Of a stretch of 64,000 bases of DNA, positions 17,058-26,077 are shown piece by piece. Source of the DNA: Pseudomonas fluorescens (GTDB lineage: Bacteria; Pseudomonadota; Gammaproteobacteria; Pseudomonadales; Pseudomonadaceae). The notes beneath the pieces are model-generated. The model did no database searches, had not been told where the DNA came from, and saw only the letters and a list, made by a program, of their open reading frames with translations. The translations under genes were made by a program, and so were the position numbers. Numbering within the stretch: position 1 is the stretch's first letter; each line of letters begins with the position of its first letter. The DNA lies in NCBI RefSeq assembly GCF_040448305.1, contig NZ_CP148752.1:5123501-5187500 (forward strand), given 5' to 3'.

Positions 17058-17200
17058 GTGAACCCCAACGCCAACTGACAGGAGTCGTCATTCTAGGCCC
17101 GCAGCCGTGACGTACACAGGCACAGTTTCGGTCTGGCCGCGAATGAAACTGTGCGGGTCGCAATCTTTGAGGGGGATTTTTTACGACCGAGGTGAGCCCA

Positions 17201-17289
17201 TCGCGAGCAGGCTCGCTCCCACAGTGATTAGCGGCGATCACAAATGTTGTGTACGCCACCAAACCTGTGGGAGCGAGCCTGCTCGCGAA
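17201..17289. repeat. Paired REP palindromes
   Basis: Inverted copies of the standard core at 17201-17223 and 17265-17289 lie between the EamA transporter (upstream side) and the 3' end of the thiolase gene. Confidence 0.9.
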
Positions 17290-17322
17290 AGCTATCTGGC
17301 AGACAACGAAAAAACCCGAGGC

Positions 17323-18507
17323 TTAACGCACCGCCTCAAACAACCCCGTAGCCCCCATCCCGCCACCCACGCACATAGTGACGATGCCGTACCGCAGATT
17401 GCGTCGCTGCAACTCACGAACCAGATGCCCGACCTGGCGCGAGCCGGTCATGCCGAACGGGTGACCGATGGAAATCGAACCGCCGTTGACGTTGTACCGG
17501 GCATTGTCGATTTCCAGCCGGTTGCGGCTGTACAGGCACTGCGAGGCGAACGCTTCGTTGAGCTCCCACAGGTCGATGTCGTCAATCTGCAAGCCTTTGG
17601 CCTTGAGCAGCTTCGGTACCGAAAACACCGGGCCGATGCCCATCTCGTCCGGCGCGCAACCGGCCACGGTAAAACCGCGGAAGAACGCTTTCGGCTTGAG
17701 CCCCAGCTCCAGTGCTTTCTCCAGGCTCATCACCAGGGTCATGGACGCGCCGTCAGACAGCTGCGAAGAGTTGCCCGCCGTGACCGAGCCATCCTCGGCG
17801 AACACCGGCTTCAACCCGGCCAGGCTTTCCAGGGTGGTGTCCGGGCGGTTGCAGTCATCACGGTCGACGATGCCGTCGAGGATCTGTGCCTGACCTGTGG
17901 CCTTGTCTTCGACGCGATACTTCACCGCCATCGGCACGATTTCATCGGTGAACAGCCCGGCGGCCTGAGCCTGTGCGGTACGCTGCTGGCTTTGCAGCGC
18001 GTACAGGTCCTGCTCTTCACGGCTGACACTGTACCGACGCGCGACGATTTCAGCAGTCTGGCCCATCGGGAAGTAGACGCCCGGCACCTGCTCCTTGAGC
18101 AACGGGTTGATCAGGTTGTCGGTATTGACGCTCTTCATGGTCAGGCTGATGGACTCGACGCCACCGGCGACGATGATGTCGCTGCAACCCGAAGCGATCT
18201 GGTTGGCGGCAATGGCAATCGCCTGCAGGCCCGAGGAACAGAACCGGTTGAGGGTCATGCCGGCCGTGCCGATACCCAGGCGCGAGAGCACCGCGACGTT
18301 GCGACCGATATTGAAACCCTGGGCGCCTTCGTTGGAGCCGGCGCCAACGATGCAGTCCTCGACGCTCGCCGGATCGATACCGGTGCGCGCCAACAGCGCA
18401 TCGACACAGTGTGCCGCCATGTCGTCCGGGCGGGTCATGTTGAATTTACCGCGAAAGGATTTGGCCAGGCCGGTCCGCACGCTGTCGACGATCACCACTT
18501 CACGCAT
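17323..18507 (-). CDS. Acetyl-CoA C-acyltransferase (thiolase)
   Basis: Thiolases cleave 3-ketoacyl-CoA or condense acetyl-CoA. The 394-residue protein has the nucleophilic cysteine in NRFCSSGLQ (Cys90), the GHPFGMTG histidine segment and the second cysteine in CVGGGMGATG. All catalytic parts are present. I chose ATG 18507 (MREVVIVDSVRTG); the frame upstream reads into the intergenic region. No acyl-CoA dehydrogenase or hydratase adjoins it, so its pathway (beta-oxidation of a special substrate, or acetoacetyl-CoA metabolism) is unassigned. Confidence 0.9.
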   Translation of the reverse strand: MREVVIVDSVRTGLAKSFRGKFNMTRPDDMAAHCVDALLARTGIDPASVEDCIVGAGSNEGAQGFNIGRNVAVLSRLGIGTAGMTLNRFCSSGLQAIAIAANQIASGCSDIIVAGGVESISLTMKSVNTDNLINPLLKEQVPGVYFPMGQTAEIVARRYSVSREEQDLYALQSQQRTAQAQAAGLFTDEIVPMAVKYRVEDKATGQAQILDGIVDRDDCNRPDTTLESLAGLKPVFAEDGSVTAGNSSQLSDGASMTLVMSLEKALELGLKPKAFFRGFTVAGCAPDEMGIGPVFSVPKLLKAKGLQIDDIDLWELNEAFASQCLYSRNRLEIDNARYNVNGGSISIGHPFGMTGSRQVGHLVRELQRRNLRYGIVTMCVGGGMGATGLFEAVR

Positions 18508-18609
18508 GGCATACCTCATTGTTGTTATCGGTTGAGAGTGGACCGAGCATAAGTCCAGCGCTTCGCCGACCGCGACAATCATTCACCTCGCGTATGCGTA
18601 ACCATCGCC

Positions 18610-20133
18610 TCAATCCTTGTCCTTACGCTTCTTGTGCTCTTGCCGGTCGGATGTTTCGAAAGCCTCTTCCAGTGCCCGGTTGATGGTGCGCAAGACTTTG
18701 ACCCGTGCCCAGCGCTTGTCGTTGGCTTCCACCAGGGTCCATAGCGCAATCTCGGTGCTGGTACGGTCGACCATGTCGCCGACCGCCGCGCGATAGTCAT
18801 CCCATTTTTCACGGTTGCGCCAGTCATCTTCAGTGATCTTGAAGCGCTTGAAGGGAATCTTTTCGCGCTCCTCGAAGCGCTCCAGTTGCGTCTGTTTGTC
18901 GATGGACAGCCAGAACTTGACCACGATCACACCGGCGTCGGTGAGCTGTTCTTCGAAATCGTTGATTTCACCGTAGGCACGCAGCCAGTCTGCCGGGCTG
19001 CAAAAACCTTCAATGCGCTCCACCAACACCCGGCCATACCAGGAGCGGTCGAACACGGTGAACTTGCCCCGGGCCGGCAGGTGCCGCCAGAAGCGCCACA
19101 GATACGGTTGCGCCCTTTCTTCCTCGGTGGGCGCGGCAATCGGCACGATGCTGTACTGGCGTGGATCAAGCGCTGCCGCTACCCGGCGGATCGCCCCGCC
19201 CTTGCCAGCCGCGTCGTTGCCCTCGAACACCGCCACCAGCGCGTGGCGGCGCATGCGCTTGTCACGCATCAACCCGGAAAACCGCGCCTGCTCGGTGATC
19301 AGCTGTTCTTCGTAATCATCCTTGTCCAGGTGCAGGGTCAGGTCCAGGCTGTCGATCAGGTTCACTTGATCGACACTGGGAAACACTGGCGCGGCGCTGA
19401 CCTTTTCCGGATGGATCGTCGGCCGCTTCAATGCGCCCTGCAGGCCCGCCAGCAGAATCCGCCCCACGGCCAGGCTCCGATAATGCGCATCCGCCCCGGC
19501 GATCACATGCCAGGGTGCATAGTCGCGGCTGGTGCGGCGCAGCGCCCGTTCACCAAACTTCACGAACCTGTCGTAGGTTTGCGACTGCTGCCAGTCCAGC
19601 GGGCTGATGCGCCAGCTGTGCAGCGGGTCGTCGGCCAATGCCTTGAGGCGTGCCTTCATTTGTTTCTTGGAGAGGTGAAACCAGAACTTGAAGAGCAGCG
19701 CACCTTCATCGCAGAGCATCTTTTCCAGGCGCTCGGCGGCATTGATCGCCTGGTCCAGTCGCGGATCCTTGAACTCGCCATGGACCCGCCCCTGCAGCAT
19801 CTGGCTGTACCAGTTGCCGAAGAAAATCCCCATGCGCCCCTTGGCCGGGAGCATCCGCCAGTAACGCCAGGCCGGTGGCCGCGCCAGTTCTTCGTCGGTT
19901 TGCTGATCGAACGTGCGGACCTCGATCAAGCGCGGGTCCATCCACTCGTTGAGCACCTTGATCGTCTCACCCTTGCCGGCACCTTCGATGCCATTGATCA
20001 AAATGATCACCGGGAAGCGGCGTTGCTGCTGCAATTCGAATTGCGCTTCGAGCAACGCTTCGCGCAGGGCCGGGACTTCGGCGTCGTAGATTTCTTTGTC
20101 GATGGCGTGATCGATTTCGGCGGATTCAAACAT
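18610..20133 (-). CDS. pap: Polyphosphate:AMP phosphotransferase (two-domain PPK2)
   Basis: This cytosolic enzyme transfers phosphate from polyphosphate to AMP, making ADP. The 507-residue protein is a fusion of two PPK2 domains. The first has Walker A NGIEGAGKGET (47-57), and the second has EGNDAAGKGGAIRR with lid FDRSWYGRVLVER. In such fusions the C-terminal domain is usually the active one; here the first lid reads FFGNWYSQMLQGR, lacking the DRSWY residues, consistent with that. ATG 20133 gives the usual MFESAEIDHAID start. It is divergent from mnmC. The neighbouring osmolyte genes suggest a stress context but do not prove co-regulation. Confidence 0.9.
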   Translation of the reverse strand: MFESAEIDHAIDKEIYDAEVPALREALLEAQFELQQQRRFPVIILINGIEGAGKGETIKVLNEWMDPRLIEVRTFDQQTDEELARPPAWRYWRMLPAKGRMGIFFGNWYSQMLQGRVHGEFKDPRLDQAINAAERLEKMLCDEGALLFKFWFHLSKKQMKARLKALADDPLHSWRISPLDWQQSQTYDRFVKFGERALRRTSRDYAPWHVIAGADAHYRSLAVGRILLAGLQGALKRPTIHPEKVSAAPVFPSVDQVNLIDSLDLTLHLDKDDYEEQLITEQARFSGLMRDKRMRRHALVAVFEGNDAAGKGGAIRRVAAALDPRQYSIVPIAAPTEEERAQPYLWRFWRHLPARGKFTVFDRSWYGRVLVERIEGFCSPADWLRAYGEINDFEEQLTDAGVIVVKFWLSIDKQTQLERFEEREKIPFKRFKITEDDWRNREKWDDYRAAVGDMVDRTSTEIALWTLVEANDKRWARVKVLRTINRALEEAFETSDRQEHKKRKDKD

Positions 20134-20277
20134 GAGCGGCTCCCTTCCAGATGTGAGCAAGACTAGCGGATTGAACTGAAGGCCAGCAGAGATTTTCCCG
20201 ATGGCCCCCTCGCCACAAAGAGCTTGGCCACGCCGTCGATCGGCTAGAATGGCGGCCTTGCCGTTGCCGAGCCTGCC

Positions 20278-22257
20278 ATGAAACCTGTATTGCCCCACGC
20301 CCAGCTCGACTGGGACGACCAAGGTCGCCCGTATTCACGAGTGTTCGACGATGTGTATTTCTCCGACCAGTCGGGGCTGGACGAAACCCGCTATGTCTTT
20401 ATCGAACAGAACCGTTTGGCGGAGCGCTTTGCGGCCTTGCCCGAGGGCGGGCGGCTGGTCATCGGGGAAACGGGGTTCGGCACCGGGCTGAATTTTTTGT
20501 GCGCCTGGCAGCTGTTCGAGCAACACGCCGCGGCCAGTGCGCGGCTGCATTTTGTCAGCGTCGAGAAGTACCCGCTGAGCCCCGACGACTTGCAACGGGC
20601 CCTGGCGCTGTGGCCGGAACTCAAGGTGTTTGCCGATCAACTGCTTGAGCAATACGTGGCCATCCATCAGGGCTTTCAGCGCCTGACGCTGGACCACGGC
20701 CGCGTGACCCTGACGCTGCTGATCGGCGATGCACTGGAGCAACTGCCGCAACTCGATGCCCGAATCGACGCCTGGTTTCTCGACGGTTTCGCCCCGGCGA
20801 AAAACCCCGACATGTGGACCGCCGAACTGTTTGCCGAGCTGGCGCGCCTGGCCGCTCCCGGTGCATCCATCAGCACCTTCACCAGCACCGGTTGGGTGCG
20901 GCGCCTGCTCAACGCCGCCGGTTTCAAGATGAAACGCACCCCCGGCATCGGCCATAAATGGGAAATCCTGCGCGGCGAGTTCCTCGGCTGGCCCCAGGAA
21001 ACGCCGGCCCCGGCCCTGGATAAACCCTGGTTCGCACGCCCGGCCCCACTGACCGGCGAGCGCCAGGCACTGGTGATCGGTGCCGGCCTGGCCGGTTGTG
21101 CCAGCGCCGCCAGCCTCGCCGCGCGTGGCTGGGAAGTGACAGTGCTGGAGCGCCACGACGACATCGCCCGGGAAGCCTCGGGCAACCCGCAGGGCGTGCT
21201 CTACCTGAAGTTATCCGCCCACGGCACGGCGCTGTCGCAAATGATCGTCAGTGGATTCGGCTACACCCGACGCCTGCTCGAACACTTGCAACGGGGTCGC
21301 GACTGGGACGATTGCGGCGTGTTGCAACTGGCTTTCAACGCCAAGGAAGCTGAACGCCAGGTGCAATTAGCCGCGGCATTTCCGGCGGACTTGTTGCACC
21401 TGCTTGATCAACCCGAGGCACAGGCCGTGGCCGGTATCGGGCTGGCACAGGGGGGCCTGTTCTATCCCGAAGGCGGCTGGGTTCACCCACCGGCGCTGTG
21501 TCAGTGGCAGGCTGCGCATCCACAGATTCAACTGTTCACTCACCACGATGCGCTGGAACTGCGCAAGGTTGAGGGCCGGTGGCAAGCCTGGGACGGCGAA
21601 CGCTTGCTTGCCGACGCCCCCGTGGTGGTGCTCGCCGGCGCAGCCGAAATCCAGCGTTTCCCCGAGAGCGCCGAGTTGCCGCTCAAACGCATTCGCGGGC
21701 AAATCACGCGCCTGGCGCAAACCCCGCAAAGCCAGGCCCTGAGTACCGTGGTGTGTGCCGAAGGCTATGTCGCCCCCGCCCGTTTGGGCGAACACACCCT
21801 GGGGGCCAGTTTCGATTTCAAGAGCGATGACCTGACGCCGACCACGGCAGAACACCTGGGCAACCTGGCCATGCTCGAAGAGATTTCCCACGATCTGGTC
21901 GAGCGGCTGGAGATCGAACACCTCGACCCCGAGCATCTCCAGGGTCGCGCTGCATTTCGCTGCACCAGCCCCGACTACTTGCCAATCGTCGGCCCATTGG
22001 CCGACACCCAGGCGTTCGCTGAGGCTTATGCAGCGCTGGGCAAAGACGCCCGGCAGGTGCCGGACGTCGAATGCCCATGGCTTGACGGTTTGTACGTCAA
22101 CAGCGGTCACGGCTCGCGCGGCCTGATCACTGCGCCGCTGTCCGGAGAGCTGCTGGCAGCCTGGCTGGACAACGAACCCCTGCCGCTGCCCAGAAGCGTG
22201 GCCGAGGCCTGTCACCCCAACCGGTTTGCCCTGCGGCGCCTGATTCGCGGCAAGTAG
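20278..22257 (+). CDS. mnmC: Bifunctional tRNA U34 modification enzyme MnmC
   Basis: MnmC finishes the mnm5s2U34 wobble modification. The FAD domain removes the carboxymethyl group and the methyltransferase domain adds the methyl. In the 659 residues the N-terminal methyltransferase has VIGETGFGTGLNFL (61-74) and DGFAPAKNPDMW. The C-terminal oxidoreductase starts with LVIGAGLAGCASAASL near 264 and ends with GLYVNSGHGSRGLITAP. Domain order and length match E. coli. ATG 20278 begins MKPVLPHAQLDWDDQG. It is divergent from pap. Confidence 0.96.
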   Translation: MKPVLPHAQLDWDDQGRPYSRVFDDVYFSDQSGLDETRYVFIEQNRLAERFAALPEGGRLVIGETGFGTGLNFLCAWQLFEQHAAASARLHFVSVEKYPLSPDDLQRALALWPELKVFADQLLEQYVAIHQGFQRLTLDHGRVTLTLLIGDALEQLPQLDARIDAWFLDGFAPAKNPDMWTAELFAELARLAAPGASISTFTSTGWVRRLLNAAGFKMKRTPGIGHKWEILRGEFLGWPQETPAPALDKPWFARPAPLTGERQALVIGAGLAGCASAASLAARGWEVTVLERHDDIAREASGNPQGVLYLKLSAHGTALSQMIVSGFGYTRRLLEHLQRGRDWDDCGVLQLAFNAKEAERQVQLAAAFPADLLHLLDQPEAQAVAGIGLAQGGLFYPEGGWVHPPALCQWQAAHPQIQLFTHHDALELRKVEGRWQAWDGERLLADAPVVVLAGAAEIQRFPESAELPLKRIRGQITRLAQTPQSQALSTVVCAEGYVAPARLGEHTLGASFDFKSDDLTPTTAEHLGNLAMLEEISHDLVERLEIEHLDPEHLQGRAAFRCTSPDYLPIVGPLADTQAFAEAYAALGKDARQVPDVECPWLDGLYVNSGHGSRGLITAPLSGELLAAWLDNEPLPLPRSVAEACHPNRFALRRLIRGK

Positions 22258-22347
22258 TCGATCCAGCAGCCGAAGTCGCCCTCACCGGGCGATTCGGCCG
22301 TGGCCAGTCGCACATATAACTCATCGATCTAAAACTCCCCTTACCGA

Positions 22348-22401
22348 GGAGGGTCACTTTCTGAGTACCCGCCGTTTTGGCGCGGTATCGATCGACCCTC
22401 C
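22348..22401. repeat. 8-bp inverted repeat in the NAGGN operon leader
   Basis: GGAGGGTC (22348-22355) and GACCCTCC (22394-22401) are perfect inverted arms 38 bases apart, ending 26 bases before the amidotransferase ATG. If the transcript begins upstream, the arms could fold into a leader hairpin. There is no direct evidence of function. Confidence 0.35.
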
Positions 22402-22427
22402 CCAACGGAAAAACCGGTAAGGAATTT

Positions 22428-24200
22428 ATGTGCGGATTAGCTGGCGAGTTACGTTTTGATCATCAACCTGCAGACCTTGCAGCCATTGAACGAATCACCC
22501 ATCACCTGGCCCCTCGCGGCCCCGACGCCTGGGGCTTTCATAGCCAGGGACCGATTGCACTGGGCCACCGGCGCCTGAAGATCATGGACCTGTCGGACGG
22601 CTCGGCGCAGCCGATGATCGACCCGCAACTGGGCTTGTCCCTGGCCTTCAACGGAGCGATCTACAACTTTCCGGAACTGCGCGCGGAACTTGAAAGCCTG
22701 GGTTACGCCTTCTATTCCGGTGGCGACACCGAAGTGCTGCTCAAGGGCTATCACGCCTGGGGCGAAGCCTTGCTACCAAAACTCAACGGCATGTTTGCCT
22801 TTGCCGTTTGGGAGCGCGATGCCCAACGCCTGTTCATCGCCCGCGACCGTCTCGGCGTGAAGCCGCTGTACCTGTCGCGCACCGGCCAGCGCCTGCGCTT
22901 CGCCTCGGCCCTGCCGGCATTGCTCAAGGGTGGCGACATCAATCCGATCCTCGATCCTGTGGCACTCAATCACTATCTGAATTTCCACGCCGTGGTCCCG
23001 GCACCGCGCACCTTGCTGGCGGGCATTGAAAAACTGCCGCCGGCCACCTGGATGCGCGTCGAAGCCGATGGCCGCACCGAACAGAAAACCTGGTGGACCC
23101 TGCCCTACGGCCCTCACGCCGATGAGACCGATCTGACCCTCGAAGACTGGCGCGACCGTGTGCTCGACAGCACCCGCGAGGCGGTCGCCATCCGCCAACG
23201 CGCGGCAGTGGATGTCGGCGTGCTGTTGTCCGGTGGCGTCGATTCAAGCCTGCTGGTGGGCCTGTTGCGGGAAGTCGGCGTGGACAATCTGTCGACCTTC
23301 TCCATCGGCTTCCAGGATACCGGCGGCGAGCGTGGGGACGAGTTCCAGTATTCGGACCTGATCGCCCAACACTACGGCACGCAGCATCACCAACTGCGCA
23401 TCGACGAAAAGGAAATCATCGAACAGCTGCCCGCCGCGTTCCGCGCCATGAGCGAACCGATGGTCAGCCACGACTGCATCGCCTTCTATCTGTTGTCCCG
23501 GGAAGTGGCCAAACACTGCAAAGTCGTCCAGAGCGGCCAGGGCGCCGATGAACTGTTCGCCGGTTACCACTGGTATCCGCAAGTGGACGGCGCGAGTGAT
23601 CCGTATGCCGCATACCGCGAAGCGTTTTTCGACCGCAGCTACGACGACTACGCCGCTACCGTCCAACCGAAATGGCTGACTGCGAATGACGCCGCCGGTG
23701 ACTTCGTCAAAGCGCATTTCGCCCAGCCCGGTGCCGATGCGGCGGTGGACAAGGCCTTGCGTCTGGACAGCACGGTGATGCTGGTGGACGACCCGGTCAA
23801 ACGCGTCGACAACATGACCATGGCCTGGGGCCTGGAAGCGCGCACTCCGTTTCTCGACTACCGCCTGGTGGAGCTGTCGGCACGGATTCCGGGGCGTTTC
23901 AAACTGCCGGACGGCGGCAAGCAAGTCTTGAAAGAAGCCGCGCGCCAAGTGATTCCCAGTGAAGTGATCGACCGCAAGAAAGGTTACTTCCCGGTGCCGG
24001 GCCTCAAGCATTTGCAGGGCGATACGCTGGAATGGGTGCGCGAGCTGCTGCTCGATCCCAGCCAGGATCGCGGCCTGTTCAACCCCGCGATGCTCGACCG
24101 TCTGCTGACTGATCCACAGGGGCAATTGACACCGTTGCGCGGCTCGAAGCTGTGGCAACTGGCGGCCCTCAACCTGTGGCTCAGCGAACAAGGAATCTGA
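22428..24200 (+). CDS. N-acetylglutaminylglutamine amidotransferase (AsnB-like)
   Basis: This AsnB-type glutamine-dependent amidotransferase makes the terminal amide of the osmolyte NAGGN. The 590-residue protein starts MCGLAGE, so Cys2 is the glutaminase nucleophile after Met removal. The synthetase domain carries VLLSGGVDSSLLVG near 265. ATG 22428 is fixed by Cys2 and by GGTAAGGAA upstream. The assignment over ordinary asparagine synthetase rests on the next two genes: the NAGGN synthetase begins 3 bases after its stop, and the M42-like gene follows. The set is known in P. aeruginosa (PA3459-3461) and in rhizobia as osmotically induced. Confidence 0.93.
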   Translation: MCGLAGELRFDHQPADLAAIERITHHLAPRGPDAWGFHSQGPIALGHRRLKIMDLSDGSAQPMIDPQLGLSLAFNGAIYNFPELRAELESLGYAFYSGGDTEVLLKGYHAWGEALLPKLNGMFAFAVWERDAQRLFIARDRLGVKPLYLSRTGQRLRFASALPALLKGGDINPILDPVALNHYLNFHAVVPAPRTLLAGIEKLPPATWMRVEADGRTEQKTWWTLPYGPHADETDLTLEDWRDRVLDSTREAVAIRQRAAVDVGVLLSGGVDSSLLVGLLREVGVDNLSTFSIGFQDTGGERGDEFQYSDLIAQHYGTQHHQLRIDEKEIIEQLPAAFRAMSEPMVSHDCIAFYLLSREVAKHCKVVQSGQGADELFAGYHWYPQVDGASDPYAAYREAFFDRSYDDYAATVQPKWLTANDAAGDFVKAHFAQPGADAAVDKALRLDSTVMLVDDPVKRVDNMTMAWGLEARTPFLDYRLVELSARIPGRFKLPDGGKQVLKEAARQVIPSEVIDRKKGYFPVPGLKHLQGDTLEWVRELLLDPSQDRGLFNPAMLDRLLTDPQGQLTPLRGSKLWQLAALNLWLSEQGI

Positions 24201-24203
24201 CCG

Positions 24204-25952
24204 ATGAAACCTCACGCCACGGCTATCAGCCAACGCCTGTTGCGCGGCCAGTCACCCTCCTACGAACGCTTGCAGGCACGTCTGGCCGAGGATCGCTGTG
24301 AACTCGGCGGGGCGCCGATTGCCGTGCATTGCGGCTGGGGCCGCTTGCTGATCGGCCACACCTTTGCCGATGCCGCGAGCCTGGCCGGGGAGTTGCTCAA
24401 CGAGCAGCCCGGCGAGCGGGACATTGCCCTGTACGTCGCCGCGCCCCAGCAAGTGCTGGGGCTGGAGCCGACGCAGCTGTTCCTCGACCCGTCCGACACC
24501 TTGCGCCTGTGGTTCAGCGACTACCGTCAGGCGACACGGGTGTTTCGTGGTTTTCGTATTCGACGCGCGCAAAGCGATGCCGACTGGCAGGCGATCAATC
24601 AGCTGTACCAGGCCCGCGGCATGCTGCCGATCGATGCCACCCTGCTGACGCCGCGTCATCTGGGCGGCCCGGTGTATTGGCTGGCTGAAGACGAGGACAG
24701 CGGCGCGGTCATCGGCAGCGTCATGGGCCTCAACCACCACAAGGCCTTCAACGATCCGGAAAACGGCAGCAGCCTGTGGTGCCTGGCGGTCGACCCGCAT
24801 TGTGCGCGGCCGGGTGTCGGTGAAGTGCTGGTGCGGCACTTGATCGAACACTTCATGAGTCGCGGGCTCGCCTGCCTCGACCTGTCGGTGCTGCACGACA
24901 ACCGCCAGGCGAAAAGCCTTTACGCCAAGCTCGGTTTTCGCAACCTCACGACCTTCGCCATCAAGCGCAAGAACGGCATCAATCAGCCGCTGTTCCTCGG
25001 GCCCGGCCCGGAAGCCGCGTTCAATCCCTACGCTCGGATCATTGTCGAGGAAGCACACCGTCGTGGCATCGATGTGCACGTCGATGACGCCGACGCCGGG
25101 ATGTTCACCCTCAGCCATGGCGGGCGCCGGGTACGCTGCCGCGAATCCCTGAGCGACCTGACCAGCGCCGTCAGCATGACCCTGTGCCAGGACAAAAGCC
25201 TGACCCACAAAGTGCTCAAGGCTGCCGGGTTGAACCTGCCGGCGCAGCAAATGGCGGGTAACGCCGATGATAATCTGGCCTTCCTCGATGAACACCAGCG
25301 CGTGGTGGTCAAGCCACTGGATGGTGAACAGGGCCAAGGGGTGGCCGTGGATCTGCGTACCATCGAGGAAGTACAGCAAGCCATAGAAGCCGCTCGCCAC
25401 TTCGACAGCCGCGTGCTGCTGGAAAGATTCCACGAGGGCCTCGACCTGCGCATTGTGGTGATCGGTTTTGAAGTGGTCGCCGCCGCCATTCGCCGGCCGG
25501 CCGAAGTGGTGGGCGACGGCCAACACTCCATCGGTGCATTGATCGAAGCCCAGAGCCGACGGCGACAGGCGGCCACGGGCGGCGAAAGCAAGATCCCGCA
25601 GGACCAGGAAACCCTGCGCACCCTGCGTGCCGCCGGATACGACTACAGCAGCATTCTGCCGGCCGGTGAGCACCTGTTCGTGCGACGCACGGCGAACCTT
25701 CATACCGGCGGCGTGCTTGAAGACGTCACGGCGATCCTGCACCCGACGCTGGTGGACGCCGCCATCCGCGCGGCCCGGGCCCTGGACATTCCCATGGTCG
25801 GCCTCGACCTGATGGTGTCCGCCGCTGACCAGCCGGACTATGTGTTTATCGAAGCCAACGAACGGGCCGGGCTGGCCAACCATGAACCGCAGCCCACGGC
25901 GGAGCGGTTTGTGGATTTGTTGTTTCCGTACAGTCAGCCGGTGGTCTCTTAG
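24204..25952 (+). CDS. ngg: N-acetylglutaminylglutamine synthetase (GNAT + ATP-grasp fusion)
   Basis: This protein should condense two glutamines and acetylate the product, giving N-acetylglutaminylglutamine. The 582 residues combine a GNAT domain (about 110-255; WCLAVDPHCARPGVGEVLVRH, with the CoA-binding arginine-glycine loop region) and a C-terminal ATP-grasp domain (about 300-575; VVVKPLDGEQGQGV, LLERFHEGLDLRIVVIG, FIEANERAGL). The fusion is characteristic of this family. It starts 3 bases after the amidotransferase stop, so the genes are translationally linked. A REP pair separates it from the peptidase-like gene. Confidence 0.93.
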   Translation: MKPHATAISQRLLRGQSPSYERLQARLAEDRCELGGAPIAVHCGWGRLLIGHTFADAASLAGELLNEQPGERDIALYVAAPQQVLGLEPTQLFLDPSDTLRLWFSDYRQATRVFRGFRIRRAQSDADWQAINQLYQARGMLPIDATLLTPRHLGGPVYWLAEDEDSGAVIGSVMGLNHHKAFNDPENGSSLWCLAVDPHCARPGVGEVLVRHLIEHFMSRGLACLDLSVLHDNRQAKSLYAKLGFRNLTTFAIKRKNGINQPLFLGPGPEAAFNPYARIIVEEAHRRGIDVHVDDADAGMFTLSHGGRRVRCRESLSDLTSAVSMTLCQDKSLTHKVLKAAGLNLPAQQMAGNADDNLAFLDEHQRVVVKPLDGEQGQGVAVDLRTIEEVQQAIEAARHFDSRVLLERFHEGLDLRIVVIGFEVVAAAIRRPAEVVGDGQHSIGALIEAQSRRRQAATGGESKIPQDQETLRTLRAAGYDYSSILPAGEHLFVRRTANLHTGGVLEDVTAILHPTLVDAAIRAARALDIPMVGLDLMVSAADQPDYVFIEANERAGLANHEPQPTAERFVDLLFPYSQPVVS

Positions 25953-25978
25953 CCATGTGTTGTCTGGACTGGCCCTTT

Positions 25979-26041
25979 CGCGAGCAGGCTCGCTCCCACA
26001 TTTGATCGCGTTCCCCCTGTAGGAGCGAGCCTGCTCGCGAA
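25979..26041. repeat. Paired REP palindromes inside the NAGGN cluster
   Basis: Inverted REP cores at 25979-26000 and 26018-26041 are separated by only 17 bases. They lie between the synthetase and the M42-like gene and could set differential stability of the two parts of one transcript. Confidence 0.9.
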
Positions 26042-26077
26042 GGCGGCCGTACAGGCGATAACCAATCAGGAGTCTCC

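Noticed and set aside
22332..22364. AlgU-type promoter before the NAGGN operon (AAACTC and TCTGA)
   Set aside because: The two boxes are 22 bases apart rather than 16-17, and the -35 match is poor.
24252..25883. A 543-residue open frame antisense to the NAGGN synthetase gene
   Set aside because: It is the mirror of a well-supported gene in a GC-rich genome; composition is His/Gln/Val-rich and no family motif is present.
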